Assembly: GCA_000349905.1 (NCBI GenBank)
Contig: KB722737.1
Coordinates: 145,191 to 204,979 of the forward strand
Source: Volvariella volvacea V23
Lineage: Eukaryota > Basidiomycota > Agaricomycetes > Agaricales > Pluteaceae
Length of the DNA stretch: 59,789 nt
Direction: 5' to 3'
Part shown: positions 1-11,176 of the stretch, piece by piece
Layout: each line of letters begins with the position of its first letter
Position numbering within the stretch: the first letter of the stretch is position 1
Made by a program: the position numbers and the translations under genes
Notes under the pieces: generated by a model
Seen by the model: only the letters and a program-made list of their open reading frames with translations
Told to the model about the DNA's origin: nothing
Databases searched by the model: none

Positions 1-253
1 CAGGACTTCCACTTAGATACTTTCATTCTTATCCCCCCACTTCTCTCTACCAGAGAGATTATATTTCTTTATTTATCTTTATTTATCTTCAAGTAGTATA
101 TATACCATACTGTTCTTGCCACCTATTCCCCAGCTTTAAAGATTCTTCACTTGGGAATAGGTAAGTGACTACAAGCTAGTCTCTTTACTTATACCTTTTA
201 CTTACTATTCTTCACTTGGGAATAGAATCTGAGTATTCACTTTTTCCACAACA
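1..253 (+). repeat. 3' part of an LTR, cut by the window edge
   Basis: This stretch aligns over its whole length with 55229-55471, the end of the solo LTR described below. Shared landmarks are the CAGGACT start, the AAGTAGTATATATA run, the repeated GATTCTTCACTTGGGAATAG phrase and the CCACAACA terminus. The left end lies outside the window, so it may be a solo LTR or the LTR of a longer element. The five bases after it (TATAG) would be the target duplication, which cannot be checked here. Confidence 0.8.
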
Positions 254-583
254 TATAGAAATTACTGAGGAAGGTGTCAGCTATCAAATTTTGGGACTTA
301 CCACACTTTATGCAGCAAACTCTGAGGGGAGGCTGCATCAAAAAGACTGAGTCCTACACTTATGTTCTGGACTCGGAATTTCCATTATTGGATAGAATAC
401 TACAAGAGCCATCACAGCCCAGATGTGCCTATTCAACACAGCCCACCCCTTATTTAATGCACAGGGCCAGTGCATCACATCTTGCTATTGTAAGCACATG
501 ATACCCAATTGAGTGACCTGGTCCCTGTTTGAAGATTGTGAGGCCTCTCATATCTAGTTTAGAAAAGTCAAGTTGTGGAGTAT
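254..583. repeat. Non-genic stretch with an inverted relic of another repeat
   Basis: No convincing gene is present. Positions 316-379, read on the minus strand, match 55711-55774 on the plus strand. Both carry GAGTCCAGAACA, AGGACT, GTCTTTT and CCCTCAGAGTTTG in the same order. It is therefore an inverted fragment of the same element family as at 55.7 kb. It sits between the LTR end and the tRNA gene. Confidence 0.6.
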
Positions 584-673
584 GGCAATATGGCCGAGTG
601 GTCTAAGGCGCCAGAATCAGGCTACTGTCCTATCTGGTCTTTCGGGGCGTGGGTTCGAATCCCACTGTTGTCA
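584..673 (+). tRNA. tRNA-Leu (anticodon CAG) with a short intron
   Basis: The acceptor arms 584-590 and 666-672 pair over seven positions, with two G-T wobbles. The D arm is GCCGAGTGGTCTAAGGC. The anticodon stem CCAGA/TCTGG (611-615 and 633-637) encloses CAG at 618-620. The T arm is GTGGG-TTCGAAT-CCCAC (649-665). About 10 extra bases (622-631) lie after position 37, the canonical site of eukaryotic tRNA introns. The long variable arm fits a class II leucine tRNA. CCA is not encoded, as expected in eukaryotes. Confidence 0.92.
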
Positions 674-677
674 ACAC

Positions 678-682
678 TTTTT
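678..682 (+). terminator. RNA polymerase III terminator of the tRNA
   Basis: A run of five T follows the tRNA 3' end by four bases, the normal Pol III stop signal. Confidence 0.8.
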
Positions 683-720
683 ATGCAGCGGAGAACGTAT
701 ATTCAAATTCTCTGTACAAT

Positions 721-3700
721 TCAATTGTCCCAATCCTCCAGCGCAAACGCTAATATGCCAAAAGTGGAAGCAGCCTCGCCAGTTCCATTTGCAAGTCCTT
801 CTACCCCTCTCCTGATGAATCTCACCAGCCCGTCTAAATCGCTAGACATCCTATCTAGCCGCGTTGAAAATGGCTCGTCCTCGTATTGCAGCGATTCTAC
901 TGAAGCCAGAGAGAAGGAAGAATGAGATATTTCTGTCGCTGGATCTACCTCATCTTCGTCAGACTCCTCCTCGTCGGAGCTATCAAGGCTTTCTCGTAGG
1001 GGTTGGGAAAAGCCTATCACATTACGACGTTGAGACCGATAGCGTTTGCTGCGATGCCGCTTTATTGAAATGATTGAGGTATACGACACATCGTGGGTTG
1101 TTGTTTTAGTGCCTGTGATTGATTCTGTGAATGAGATGAAGAATTCTGTGAAGTGGAGGGAGATGTCGAATATGGAGAGGATTGCTCGATGGAGGGACGA
1201 TGTCTATAAGGCAGTGAGTCGTAGTTTTGATTTGATAACATATACACTGACAGAGGACCCTAGAAAGCAGCGTTCTTGGAGCCTTTGAGTGCTAAAATCA
1301 AAAAATTGGTAATATGATAATGAGCTTCATCATTTTAAACTTACTGTATATCATGTGCAGAAATCATTTCGTCCAGAGATCGGCATTTACCAAGGGTATT
1401 GTGAAATGACGCGATTTGAGTATGTAGAACCTGTCCTTGGGTGAGCGAAGATCCCGATACCGTAAAGACCTACTCACGTATGTCGTCAAGAAACTCAGAA
1501 GCGTACTGTGGGCATCGTATTTAGGCACGATGGAATAACACAAGAAGAGGAACGCTTACTTGATAAACCAACTAAAGCGTCCACGCATAGCATAGAATCC
1601 ACCAAGTTCATCCCTCACCTCACTATTTCTCGGCCTTGCCCTATACGTATGTCCTCTCACAAGTACCCGCTCCAACACGCTCTTTGTTCGGTGAATTTGC
1701 AATAAGAACACAAAAATCTCCCCATAGATAGCAAGCATCTTTGGCTGAAAGATGTATGTTAGTGGAAACGGCATCGCGTACTCCACCAACAGCCCCTCGA
1801 CCGCTTTGATGGTCCGGTTGATGGAAATATTGTCTCGAGGATGTCTAGAAGAACGATAGGAGAATCGGACGAGAGACGGATGTATCCAAGGTTTGGTACC
1901 TCCTGCGAAGCTGGCCTCCACGACATCAGTGAAAGCGGTATTGAGGAAGTGAAAGTCATGCCACGGTTGTTTGGCATCCATCTTATACGAGAGGACAGTC
2001 AATTCCCAGTTTAAAGCGAATGACTAGTGCGACTAACCTTGGCGAAGATGACATCAAAGAAATGGTTAACAGCGTCTCCTCGTCTCATCAAATACAGGTC
2101 CTCAAGAGCATTGAGATGTTGCCAAAGCCCACATTCATCGACCAAGACCTTTGCCAGCTGTTCGCCAGCAGTTTGACACCGTGGATATAGCCAGTCGTAG
2201 ATTAACCGCGAAAGAGTATCGATGGAAACGGAGAACAGTCCCCTCTCGATAGACAGGTCTTGCAAATTGCGGTCTTCCACACTATGTTCGTCACCCATAG
2301 CCACCAAATCTCTGAACGTCACCCAATTCCCCGATGCCGCCTCCAGCTGCGGTGTACTGTCTAAAACCTTTAACAGACCGATAGCCTTTCCAGCTTCTAG
2401 CACAGGTCCAGCAATATGTTCCAAAAAGAGAGGAATCTCCCGTTTGCTGCTCTTTCCAACCCTGCTTGAGGTATATCCATCAGGATCGTCGTCATCGCTC
2501 GCCACCCTCAGAGAGTACCCCTCAGACCAGAACTCTGGGTCCAACAGTCCTCCACTCAACGCGCCTAAACCAAGTCCAATACTCTCAATGAAGAACTCGT
2601 CTTCCAGACCTGTGTCCTGTCCAAGTCCTGCACCAGTTCTGCCATCTAAACCTGTCCCCATTCCGTCATTTATCCACTGGCCCATCATCGCCCAGATTGG
2701 TTCTGCACTACGGACAAACACCCTCATCAGGGCATCGGCAGTCACATTTTCTCTCCTCTCTAGCTGTTCCTGGATATATGAAAACAAAGTATCCAGCAGA
2801 GATGTCGCCACGACTGAAGGTGCCTTGCCACGGATACCCATCTTCCATTCCTCGCCATAGTTAATTGTGTGGTTATTCCCTCCTGTATGACTTGAAGAGG
2901 ATAACGAGGAAGTGCATAAAACACGCCGAACGGTGTCCAATAGCATATCAAACGACGCCTCGAATTTGTCTTTAATGGCCTTCTCCGTCGACAGCAAACT
3001 GACGACTAATGACTGGTCGCTGAGGCCTTGTTGAGCGCGACATATTGCTTCTTCCCGGCCGGCACACCATGTATCGAAGGATCTGAGCTCATAGTCAATA
3101 GCGTCCGCAAAAGCTTCCAAGGTCTGAGTGACTTTATGAGTCTGTTTCCGGACGTATGTCTGATTAGACGATTCTGTGTGCGTTGGGGGTGGAGGTGTAA
3201 TAACAGAGTTGGCAAAGTTGCGCAGGTGTTGGATGATAGTAGCCGTATGAGCAAATGATGAGAGGATAGAGTGTTGAGATGCAAGGCTCAAGTGAGCAAG
3301 TCTTGGACCCGGCTCTATGGGCTGGAAGAAATAGATCTCAGTCATTTTGCACTACCAACGAAGTGTAATGTATTACCTTGAATGAGCCATCACTCCATTT
3401 CAAAAGGATATTCCGCCTCCCTTGCAGAGCCATCAGCACTTCTCTGACCGCGTTCTCTTCGTGGATATATCGCTAGCTTAGAGTTAGCAAAATATATCAA
3501 GTGCTCTTGGTCTCATGAATCACCTCTTCTCTCATCGAATCGACAACAAAAGCAAGGTCCTTGTGTAATGAAGCACGCTGTAATGAAGGACCTATATGCT
3601 AACTAGATAAGCATCAAAAACTACATCACAGTGCTTTGCATACTCACCCAAAGTCGAAGCATCTCCAAAGCTAAACGGCTTCGTCACATCCACGTCCGAC

Positions 3701-4883
3701 CTCCAACTCTCCTTCCAATACTGCCTTTTCTGCAACTCTTCAAAAGCCTGTCGGTGGGCGTAGTTGTATGGCGCTTGGGAACGCGAAGTAGCATCTGGAC
3801 TTTCAGAAGGTGGCAGTATGGACGAAGGACGCGATCTCGGCTCAGCATCGTAATCGTCGCTCGTAGTATACGAATCCTCCAGCTCGGACTCAAGTGTAGA
3901 CAAGGAGCTTGAGCTATCGTCGGATCTCAAGTCTTCTTCGCTGTTCTCTCCTTCCGGTTTACGCGCACTCCCAGGAGGGTGTATTCCTTGCCAGTGTTCT
4001 CCCTCGAAGGGGTCGTCAGCAAGGATATCGGCCCAGGTTAGGAGTTTGTCGCCTTGTTGTGGATTCTCGAGTCGATCTAGGTAATCTTGCGCGTGCTCCA
4101 AGGTCTCTTCGCTGGGAGGTTGAGACAGCTCTAGCTAGAAGACAGGAACATCGGTATATGCGCGGATCCTAGGTGGCATTTTCAAACATACTAAGAACTG
4201 CAGGTGATCTGGAAGTCGGGATACCTCAGTTTAAAGTGAGCCCTTCAAAACACAACAGGCTGGTAAATGGCATACCTTGATAGCATCATCCAGGTCCCGA
4301 GTCTGCCCGGGTTGCTTCAATCGCTTGTAGCTCTCTTCTAAAGCCTTGGCGAGCACATCACGAGAGTTAATTCGTGCTTTCAAAGCATGCCTATTCCTCA
4401 AGCTGAGCATTTCCACCATCCACGCACAAAAGAACAAAACACTAACCCACCGATCCTCTTGTCTATATTCGCCATATCCTCGCTCGCCGCAGCCTTCATC
4501 AGCGTCGTCCCCTCCAAATTCTTCACCACAAACTCCACAGCCTGCTGGAAAAACTCCCCCGTCGGATCACCCTCCGTGCCCTCCTCCTTGAGCCCAATCA
4601 CATGCGTGACGAGCGCCTGTGCTTGTGGAATCAAACGCGATTTGACATGCCGTATGTGCGATCGTACGGATAGACGTGATGAGGGGCGGTTCGAGGCGTT
4701 TGATAGCGTTCGCGTTCGTGTTGGCTTTCCGTCTGCGGATTTGGGGCGATGCTGGGACGCGCTTGATGCTGGCCGAGGGGGGAGATCCTTGGAAGCCCGA
4801 TTGCCTAGGCTCGTGGATGGCCGAGCCAGGCTGGAATGAGGGCGATTTATGCCCTCTGGCATCGAAGAACTTGGTCCAGCCAT
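721..4883 (-). CDS. GCP5: Gamma-tubulin complex component 5 (Spc97/Spc98 family)
   Basis: This is a subunit of the gamma-tubulin ring complex, which nucleates microtubules at spindle pole bodies. I place 12 exons: 4883-4447, 4402-4276, 4224-4192, 4134-3648, 3591-3524, 3472-3377, 3351-2038, 1981-1560, 1505-1478, 1430-1345, 1291-1252 and 1203-721. All junctions keep frame, giving about 1206 residues. Family signatures are LTWADILADDPFEGEHW in the N-terminal third, LEHIAGPVLEAGKAIGLLK and DLYLMRRGDAVNHFFDVIF in the GCP core, and AVEGLLVEYAMPFPLTYIF in the C-terminal domain. The tail ends with a conserved-looking LDGLVRFIRRGVEGL and ALEDWD. The start at 4883 is the first ATG of the open frame; an upstream 5' exon cannot be excluded. 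Exon 9 is only 28 nt and exon 11 is 40 nt. The exon 11 donor (GTCAGT) is weak, so that junction is the least certain. Confidence 0.9.
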
Positions 4884-4948
4884 CAGCAATGTTTGGCTTG
4901 CCGACTGTAAGTGGAATGTGCTCGCGATCGCCTACAGACCAGCTTATG

Positions 4949-4958
4949 ATCACGTGAT
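4949..4958. promoter_or_regulatory. CACGTG palindrome upstream of GCP5
   Basis: ATCACGTGAT is a perfect 10-bp palindrome with an E-box (CACGTG) core, 66 bp upstream of the GCP5 start codon. Such cores are bound by bHLH factors in fungi. Function here is inferred only from position. Confidence 0.4.
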
Positions 4959-5129
4959 GGGTCCACTGCTTGAATTTGATCGATCCAGCGCTACAAACGC
5001 CCGTTTCTAGCATTCTAAGCTGTATTAAAGCATAAATATTTTACAAGATTCATCGAGGACAAGCATAGTGACTGAGTGGCGAGATAGCATAACCAAGGCA
5101 AGGGGTATCAACGACATGGTCCCTAGGAA

Positions 5130-6104
5130 TTACTCTTGGTAAGGGTAGCCAAGCTTGGGTTGGTCTTTCCTTCGCCAGAGCTTCTTCCTGTGAGATGCGT
5201 GCATGTGTGAGGGGGCTGATAAATTAAATGCAGCGGATAAACGTACTTCTTCTTGGTAGGGATGTGCTCCGCAAAGACTTCGACACAATATTTATCCTTG
5301 AACTCGCGAATGAAGCGAGGGTCCCTGGTGGTAATAAGTTAATAAGCTGGCTTGGGTCTGGACCACGAACTTACCAAAGCTCGCTGGCTACTCCAAGGTC
5401 CTTGCAGCAACGCATGAGCGCATTACTTTTGCAAGCCTCAGTAGCAGTAGGGATGCCAGAGGGATCAAAATACTCTTGCTCGCCACGAGCGATGGCCACA
5501 AGTCTACAAAAAGTAGTTGGGAACACCTGGAAAGCATATTGGAGTGGCACACTAACCTGCCCTGGCAAACAAGCGCGTATTCTCGACTGACTATCTTGGG
5601 ACCCACATTGGTCTCACTTCGCGGAGCGAGACCCCACCCACCAGGCCCAAACGCCTTGTTCAAAACGCGTCGATACTTGATTTCAGGCAGGTAGATGAGC
5701 CCGTCTGAGAGGAAATAAGGGCAAAGACAAATGTGTGGTTGGAGATACTCACCAGGCTTGATTTCTACGTCCTCAGACTCCACGGGCGCAAGGAGTACGT
5801 CCGCGATTTCCTTGGGGAATGCCTGGGTGGACAGACCGTAGTAGCTTTTTGACCAGTCTGTCACGGCGCCCTCTGGTGTCGAGAACTCGTTCGAGATCTG
5901 AGGTGAAGGCGGAGGGTACTCAGAGGCTGAGACGTTGAGATCGTTCGTCTTGTTGGGAGTGGCAGTTGCAGTTGAGTTTCCATTGGGAGCCGCGGTGCTG
6001 GCCTTGGCCACAAGGATACGGTGGGCAGGAGCGGGCGCTCTGTTAGCTACATGAGATAGCGCCGTGAGGCGAGTGCAAGAGCGTCGAAGAGCGGGAAGCA
6101 TCAT
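5130..6104 (-). CDS. MGM101: Mitochondrial genome maintenance protein MGM101
   Basis: MGM101 is a Rad52-related single-strand annealing protein needed to keep and repair mitochondrial DNA. Five exons (6104-5753, 5704-5557, 5503-5375, 5324-5247, 5187-5130) give 254 residues in frame. Signatures include [82 protein letters not shown] and [18 protein letters not shown]. The C-terminus is basic (KKKLWRRK). The first ~60 residues are rich in Arg, Ala and Ser with few acids, as in a mitochondrial targeting peptide. It ends 247 bp upstream of the GCP5 start and is divergent from the MYND gene. Confidence 0.95.
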
Positions 6105-6156
6105 TGGACGTTGATGTTCCAGTTCAGAGATGTGCCAGGCTAGGGTGTGACTGGGT

Positions 6157-6162
6157 CACGTG
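6157..6162. promoter_or_regulatory. E-box CACGTG in the MGM101/MYND divergent promoter
   Basis: A CACGTG core lies 53 bp upstream of the MGM101 start and is followed by an AATATATAAG TATA-like stretch at 6171-6180. It is the second such box within 1.3 kb, near genes read in the same direction. The role is inferred. Confidence 0.35.
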
Positions 6163-6333
6163 AACGTGACAATATATAAGCCACGAGATTAATTAGTGAA
6201 GTGGGTGAGACACCATATCTCCCCGCCATTAGGACGCTCATCGAATTTTGCGGTAACATCCATTGAAGTTACGAAGTAATGCTGCTGACTGCGGTTGTAA
6301 TGCCTTGCGCGCTCTCATAGTATAAGCTCCATA

Positions 6334-6969
6334 ATGCTTGACATGGACTCGCTCTCGGAGCACGACTGCGACATGTGTGGAATGCCTGGCGATATCAAGT
6401 GCAAGGGTTGCGAAAAGGCCTGGTACTGCGGTGATGAATGTCGCAACGCACACTGGGATTATCACTTTTTTGACTGCAAACCCCTCCAACCTAAGCACTC
6501 CGGCTTCCATCTCGTTCGTGCCGTATACAAGGACGAAATACCAGATGATGTGCAAACCCAACTCGACTTTGGATTCAGTCGCTGCCGAACAGATACAGAG
6601 AGGAGTAATCTGCTGGGGTTATACACCGGCGTCATCAAGATTATGGGCATCCGTGCCAAAGCTATCTATCGCTGGAAGAATAACGGCACCTTGGCCCAAC
6701 GTATTCAGGAGCTGTATGAGACGCGAAAGCAGGGAGAAAGAGGCGATTACTACGAGTGGTTCCTCCGCAATAAATGGGCGCTCGACGACTCTGTGCCGCC
6801 TCCCGAACGCCGGGATGCACCTGGCCCATCCTCGAGGAGCTACTATGCCAATGTCGAGCCCATGATCGTGATTCCTGACTTTGGGGAGCCCGTCATCGTC
6901 CCGGTCGTTATGTTGCCACCCAGAGGCCCACCCAGGGTGTTGGGTAGGCGGATCCCGTGGCGACGCTGA
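6334..6969 (+). CDS. MYND-type zinc finger protein
   Basis: This is a single-exon gene of 211 residues. Near the N-terminus the spacing CDMC, then CKGC, WYCGDEC and a final H-x3-HFFDC fits the eight zinc ligands of a MYND finger (roughly residues 12-50). MYND fingers are protein-protein interaction modules, often binding proline-rich partners. The remaining ~160 residues show no domain I recognise; the C-terminus is proline- and arginine-rich. Short MYND-only proteins are abundant in Agaricomycetes and their functions are mostly unknown. The start is the first in-frame ATG. Confidence 0.8.
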   Translation: MLDMDSLSEHDCDMCGMPGDIKCKGCEKAWYCGDECRNAHWDYHFFDCKPLQPKHSGFHLVRAVYKDEIPDDVQTQLDFGFSRCRTDTERSNLLGLYTGVIKIMGIRAKAIYRWKNNGTLAQRIQELYETRKQGERGDYYEWFLRNKWALDDSVPPPERRDAPGPSSRSYYANVEPMIVIPDFGEPVIVPVVMLPPRGPPRVLGRRIPWRR

Positions 6970-7455
6970 CTCGACTCTCTTATTCGGATGCCAATTATCG
7001 GTTGTGTGCAAGATATGTGGACGTGTAGCTACAGTACCAGTGGGACCTTGTTATCGTACGTGTCTGGCTTGTCTCTGTTGTCAGTGTTACTAGTGTACCG
7101 TTCTGTTATTAGCATGTTAGAGTGTCGCTGTCAATGTCAATATGCTGCAATGTTAACGTTGCTCGCCGTCCTCGGTGCCTGAAATGGCAAGGGCTTCTGG
7201 AATGACGCAGGGGATGAGTCATGTGACCCTAACGCGAACAGAACTCATCCTGGAGGTATTCTTGAGATGAACCACGTACAAATAGGAACCAAATAATTCT
7301 TGGAGTCAGACTCGTGTCTCCACCTGCTCAGCGTGCGGATCCATTTTTCGTGCAGCGTGCGCTGTACCGCTCAGGAACAATTACGACCGCCCTACCACCC
7401 TTACGTTTGCCCCACGCCTGAATTCCGAGAATTTTTACCAAACTCACGAGTCTCC

Positions 7456-10400
7456 ATGATACCACTAGTCCCGACGTTGGCCCTCACGCTCTTTTCGTTT
7501 ATTTCTTCAGCATTCGTTATTCTCCACACGGTCCTTCCCATCCTACCACCACACCCACTCAGCAGACGAGTATCACCAGTGCGTTGTTCCTTTTTTGGGA
7601 ATTTTCTTGTATCTCACCAGCTTTTTCTCTCCCAGACACAATTTGGCCTACCTGCTTTTCGTACGCTTTCACCTGTCGGCAAGAGCCACCTCTGGCTCGC
7701 AAGTCTCGATGTTGTAGCACTCAGCATTTTTGTATGGCAAGTAATCAATGAGTCTAGAGGTGGAGCAGCAGGACATGGAATCGCATCCGATCCAGCATCT
7801 TCTGTTCGTCTTTGGGCCGTCCTGACGGTCCGGCCAATTTGCCTGCTCGTCATATCCGCTATTACGCTTCTTCACGTTCGTTCGGGCCATTCTGTCTCCT
7901 TCGGCGCCAAACATTGGTTAATCTGGTCGCCTACCCTCCTCCTGATCGCATTCTCAACAGCCATGGCGGGTGTTCTGTCTGGTGCCGGGTTGAAGAGTCT
8001 TTTTGCGGGTATTATTGCGTTTTCCACCTCCACAGCCGTTTTGAGCACCATCACGGTGGGCTGTTTGATCAGAACTTTACTGGTCATCAAGCGCAATCTT
8101 GAATCGCCGAGAAACGAAAGTGAACCATGGTCACTCGTCCCTCAATACCAGCAGCCAACCTTCTCTGTTGATGAAATTAATACCCTGCGTCTACGTGACG
8201 ATGCATCCTGGATTTCTTCCAATCAAGGCTCCACCCGCAATTCCATCTCTTCTTGGTCCTTTAGCACGGCTTCCCAAGGGCGTGGTCGTTCTCATGTTCG
8301 AGCCTCTCCGTCTTTGCCCACCAAGCCCTGGGTTAGTGCCTCTACATCGCGCAGCAACACCCCAGTACCAGCAAACCAGCGCGCTGTCAGCCCAACCTCT
8401 GCAGGTTTATCAGACCCCGATCCATTCAGACGAGAACCTCTTCCACAATTTCCACGAGGGCGTACAGGGTCTGATACGTCTTGGATCACTTCCACGGACG
8501 GAACTCACACGACGATGTCTGCCTGGTCCTTCCCAACTTCTGAGGCTGCTAAGCAACAGAGAAAAACCCTTCCCAATCCTCCTGCGCCAGTGAATGATGC
8601 TGCCCACCGCTCATCAGCTTTAGCTACTGCACAGGTGCTTGGTGGATATGGCTATTCCCTCGAGGCGGAAAAAGGGCTCATTTCTTCATCGGTCCCGGGC
8701 ATCCATATTGGCGTCTCTACGTATTGCGTAATTGGTTGGATATCTCTTATCTGGGTTCCCCTAGTAAGCTTCTATTCCGTGCGCACTATTGGTTCTTTAC
8801 TCACACACTACAGTGTCTTTCGCTTCCTTACCTCATTACTTCATTGCGAAATGGCTCCACAAATCACGCCGTTACGATCCCGTTGATTTTATCCGTCACG
8901 ATATCCGCTCCGATTTTGGCTTTAAATGTCATTTTCTGTCCCATCCCGATTCCTATTGGTCTCTTTGAGTCTCCCACCGAACTCCCACCCCATGTGAACC
9001 GAGGGCTCGCCGTGCTTGCTAGCTTTTCGCCTTCCAAGCCGTCTGCCGACAACAAGACCAGCTGCAGTAGGACTCTGGTCGAATCGCGTCGCAGCCGTGA
9101 TGTATGGCTTACCAATGGGGATGCTGTCGATGGCAAGGGCAAGTTTGGGCGTGCTTTTGGTATGCTCAGTCCTACACCGAAGCTGTCGATGTTACCGCCC
9201 GACTTGGAAGACGAAAGGGGTCGAACCACTCCACCGCTCCCCCTCCAATCGCCCGATTCACCTGTCCGCCATCCGCCTCAGCCTCAACCCCAGCCCGAGC
9301 CCCATCCGCAACCACAACCCATGGGACCTACTGATTATAGCAGGATTAGGAAGGATTCTAAAGCCAGCTCTTGCTATTCTTCGGGCGAGGACAGTGTAGC
9401 CTTCCAAGGCCGCATTATGGTTGCTCAGCGCCATTACTCTGCTCTTGCGCAAACCGTCATTGTCTCCGCTTCGTCAGACAAGCACACATCCCAGAGTCCC
9501 AGCTTCCTGGTGAGCGCAACCACAGGGATCGATGTCACCAAGCCCAGAGCATCCAACCACCTTCGGACACGCTCGATTGCATCTGTCGACAATCCTCGCG
9601 CTTCTGCTTCGATCAGTGAATCTTATCCAATTGGCGCGCCTCCTTCGGCACCTCTTCCCCCTACTCCTCTGAGTGTCAGAAAGGTTCGCCAAGAAGCTAC
9701 AACTGCTCACAAGAAGTCATACTCCTCTGGGTTCTCTTTCAACCCTGTGGGCGATATGAACGATATTGACGAATTGACCGCCAGTGTATTGCCTCTGCTT
9801 GTCCCTGGGCTGAAGATTGGAAATATTAATGCTCAGGCGTCTACCTCTGAGGAATCACGAGACGAGTCGTGGAGCTCTACGGATAGGACAGCGTTTCAGA
9901 ATTTGTCTTCGGGGACGGACTCTACTGGTGCTTCCGCACGCCATCCACCTTTGAGTTATAGAACAAGAGCGGGGCCGTCTAGAGACCAGAAAATTCGGTT
10001 TAGCATGCCTGTGTATGTGTACATTCCTTCATACGTCCGAGCGTACTAATTTTCTGTAGCCCCAGTCTAGGAGGAGATGGTCTTCATTCACTCAGAACGC
10101 AGAACCCTAGCAACCAAGGCTCAGCTAGATATACGGCCAACCACCCCTTCGCCGTCCCAAGCAACGTCGAGATTGGCAAACGCAACACCGTCTTTGGCTC
10201 CGACTCAGTACCCAATACTATTCCCTATCTAAAAGGCCAGCGCCAACACGAGGGAGAAGAGTACCCGAGGCTCGCCCTATCTCGTGCATTGTCCACCCGC
10301 AGTTTAGGCCTTCGCCCGGAAGTCCCTCACGGCGTAGGAACCGCTAGGTCCTCTATCACGACCATCCATGATCTGCCGCCCTCGGCTGCCTCTTCAGCGA

Positions 10401-11176
10401 CCTTGTTCGATTTCGAGCCAGGTATGGGCGGGTCTAGTCCTCAAGCTGAGAGTACGCCCCAAAATCGGTTCAGTGGATCCTCGTTCTCAGATGTGCCGGT
10501 GCACGTCAAAGGCGGACACCCGATGTCCCGTTCTACGGCTGAACAACCAAGGCCTCGGTCGAGGTCGAGTATTGTATACATTAAATCCGACAGTCGAAAC
10601 ATGTCCGGCCCGTCTCCTGAAATTCAGCCTCAGCCTCCAGTTCGACCTTTGGTTCCTAGGAGTAGGCCTAACAGCCACCAACGCAATTCGGTAATTAATC
10701 AAAGCGCGCCTGTGCCTAGAACGGGGTTGCGCCACCTCTCGTTGTTGCAGGACCGGAGCATCAATGTTACGGTGGCAGGTGGGGCTGGTGATCATGACGG
10801 GCAGTCTCATAATAGGCATTCGTCCGATACCGCGACAGTCGGTCCGACGAAGCCTTTGGTTCTCTGGAAGAAATCAAAACAAGCCATTTTAGCGTCGAAA
10901 CAGGCGTCGTCGTCGTCGTCATCAACCACTGCTGGAAATCAGAATGCGGAAGCACCTCGTCCTGGTAGTTCAACCTCGACGTCCTCGTCCTCCTCTGCCT
11001 CAGCGGGCTCGTCCAGGCATAAGAACTTGAAGTCCTTGACACTTGTGAGGTCTGAGACCAGCAAGATGCGTGGCATTCTGAGGCAGAGTGAGGTGTTGCC
11101 GAAGCTCGTGCTCCAACCGCCTTCGGATTCAGATGGAAAGTCGATAAAGACACTCAGACTATCGGATGAAATGTGA
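7456..11176 (+). CDS. Putative 7-TM membrane protein with long loop and Ser-rich tail
   Basis: Three exons (7456-8763, 8814-10012, 10060-11176) keep frame and give 1207 residues. I see about seven hydrophobic segments: roughly residues 2-30, 78-97, 122-142, 153-175, 182-211, 420-447 and 455-480. Segments five and six are separated by ~200 polar residues (213-415). The tail of over 700 residues is rich in Ser, Pro and Thr. The layout resembles a G-protein-coupled receptor with a very long third cytosolic loop, but no receptor-class signature is clear to me, so this is topology only. The loop carries an internal repeat (249-272 and 340-363) built on SWIS/SWIT and WSF. The first ATG of the frame was chosen; upstream codons are open but lack ATG. 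The second intron has a TACTAAT branch site next to the acceptor. Confidence 0.7.

Noticed and set aside
2222..2860. 212-codon plus-strand frame inside GCP5
   Set aside because: It is an antisense shadow of the long GCP5 exon 7, with Ser/Pro-rich shadow composition.
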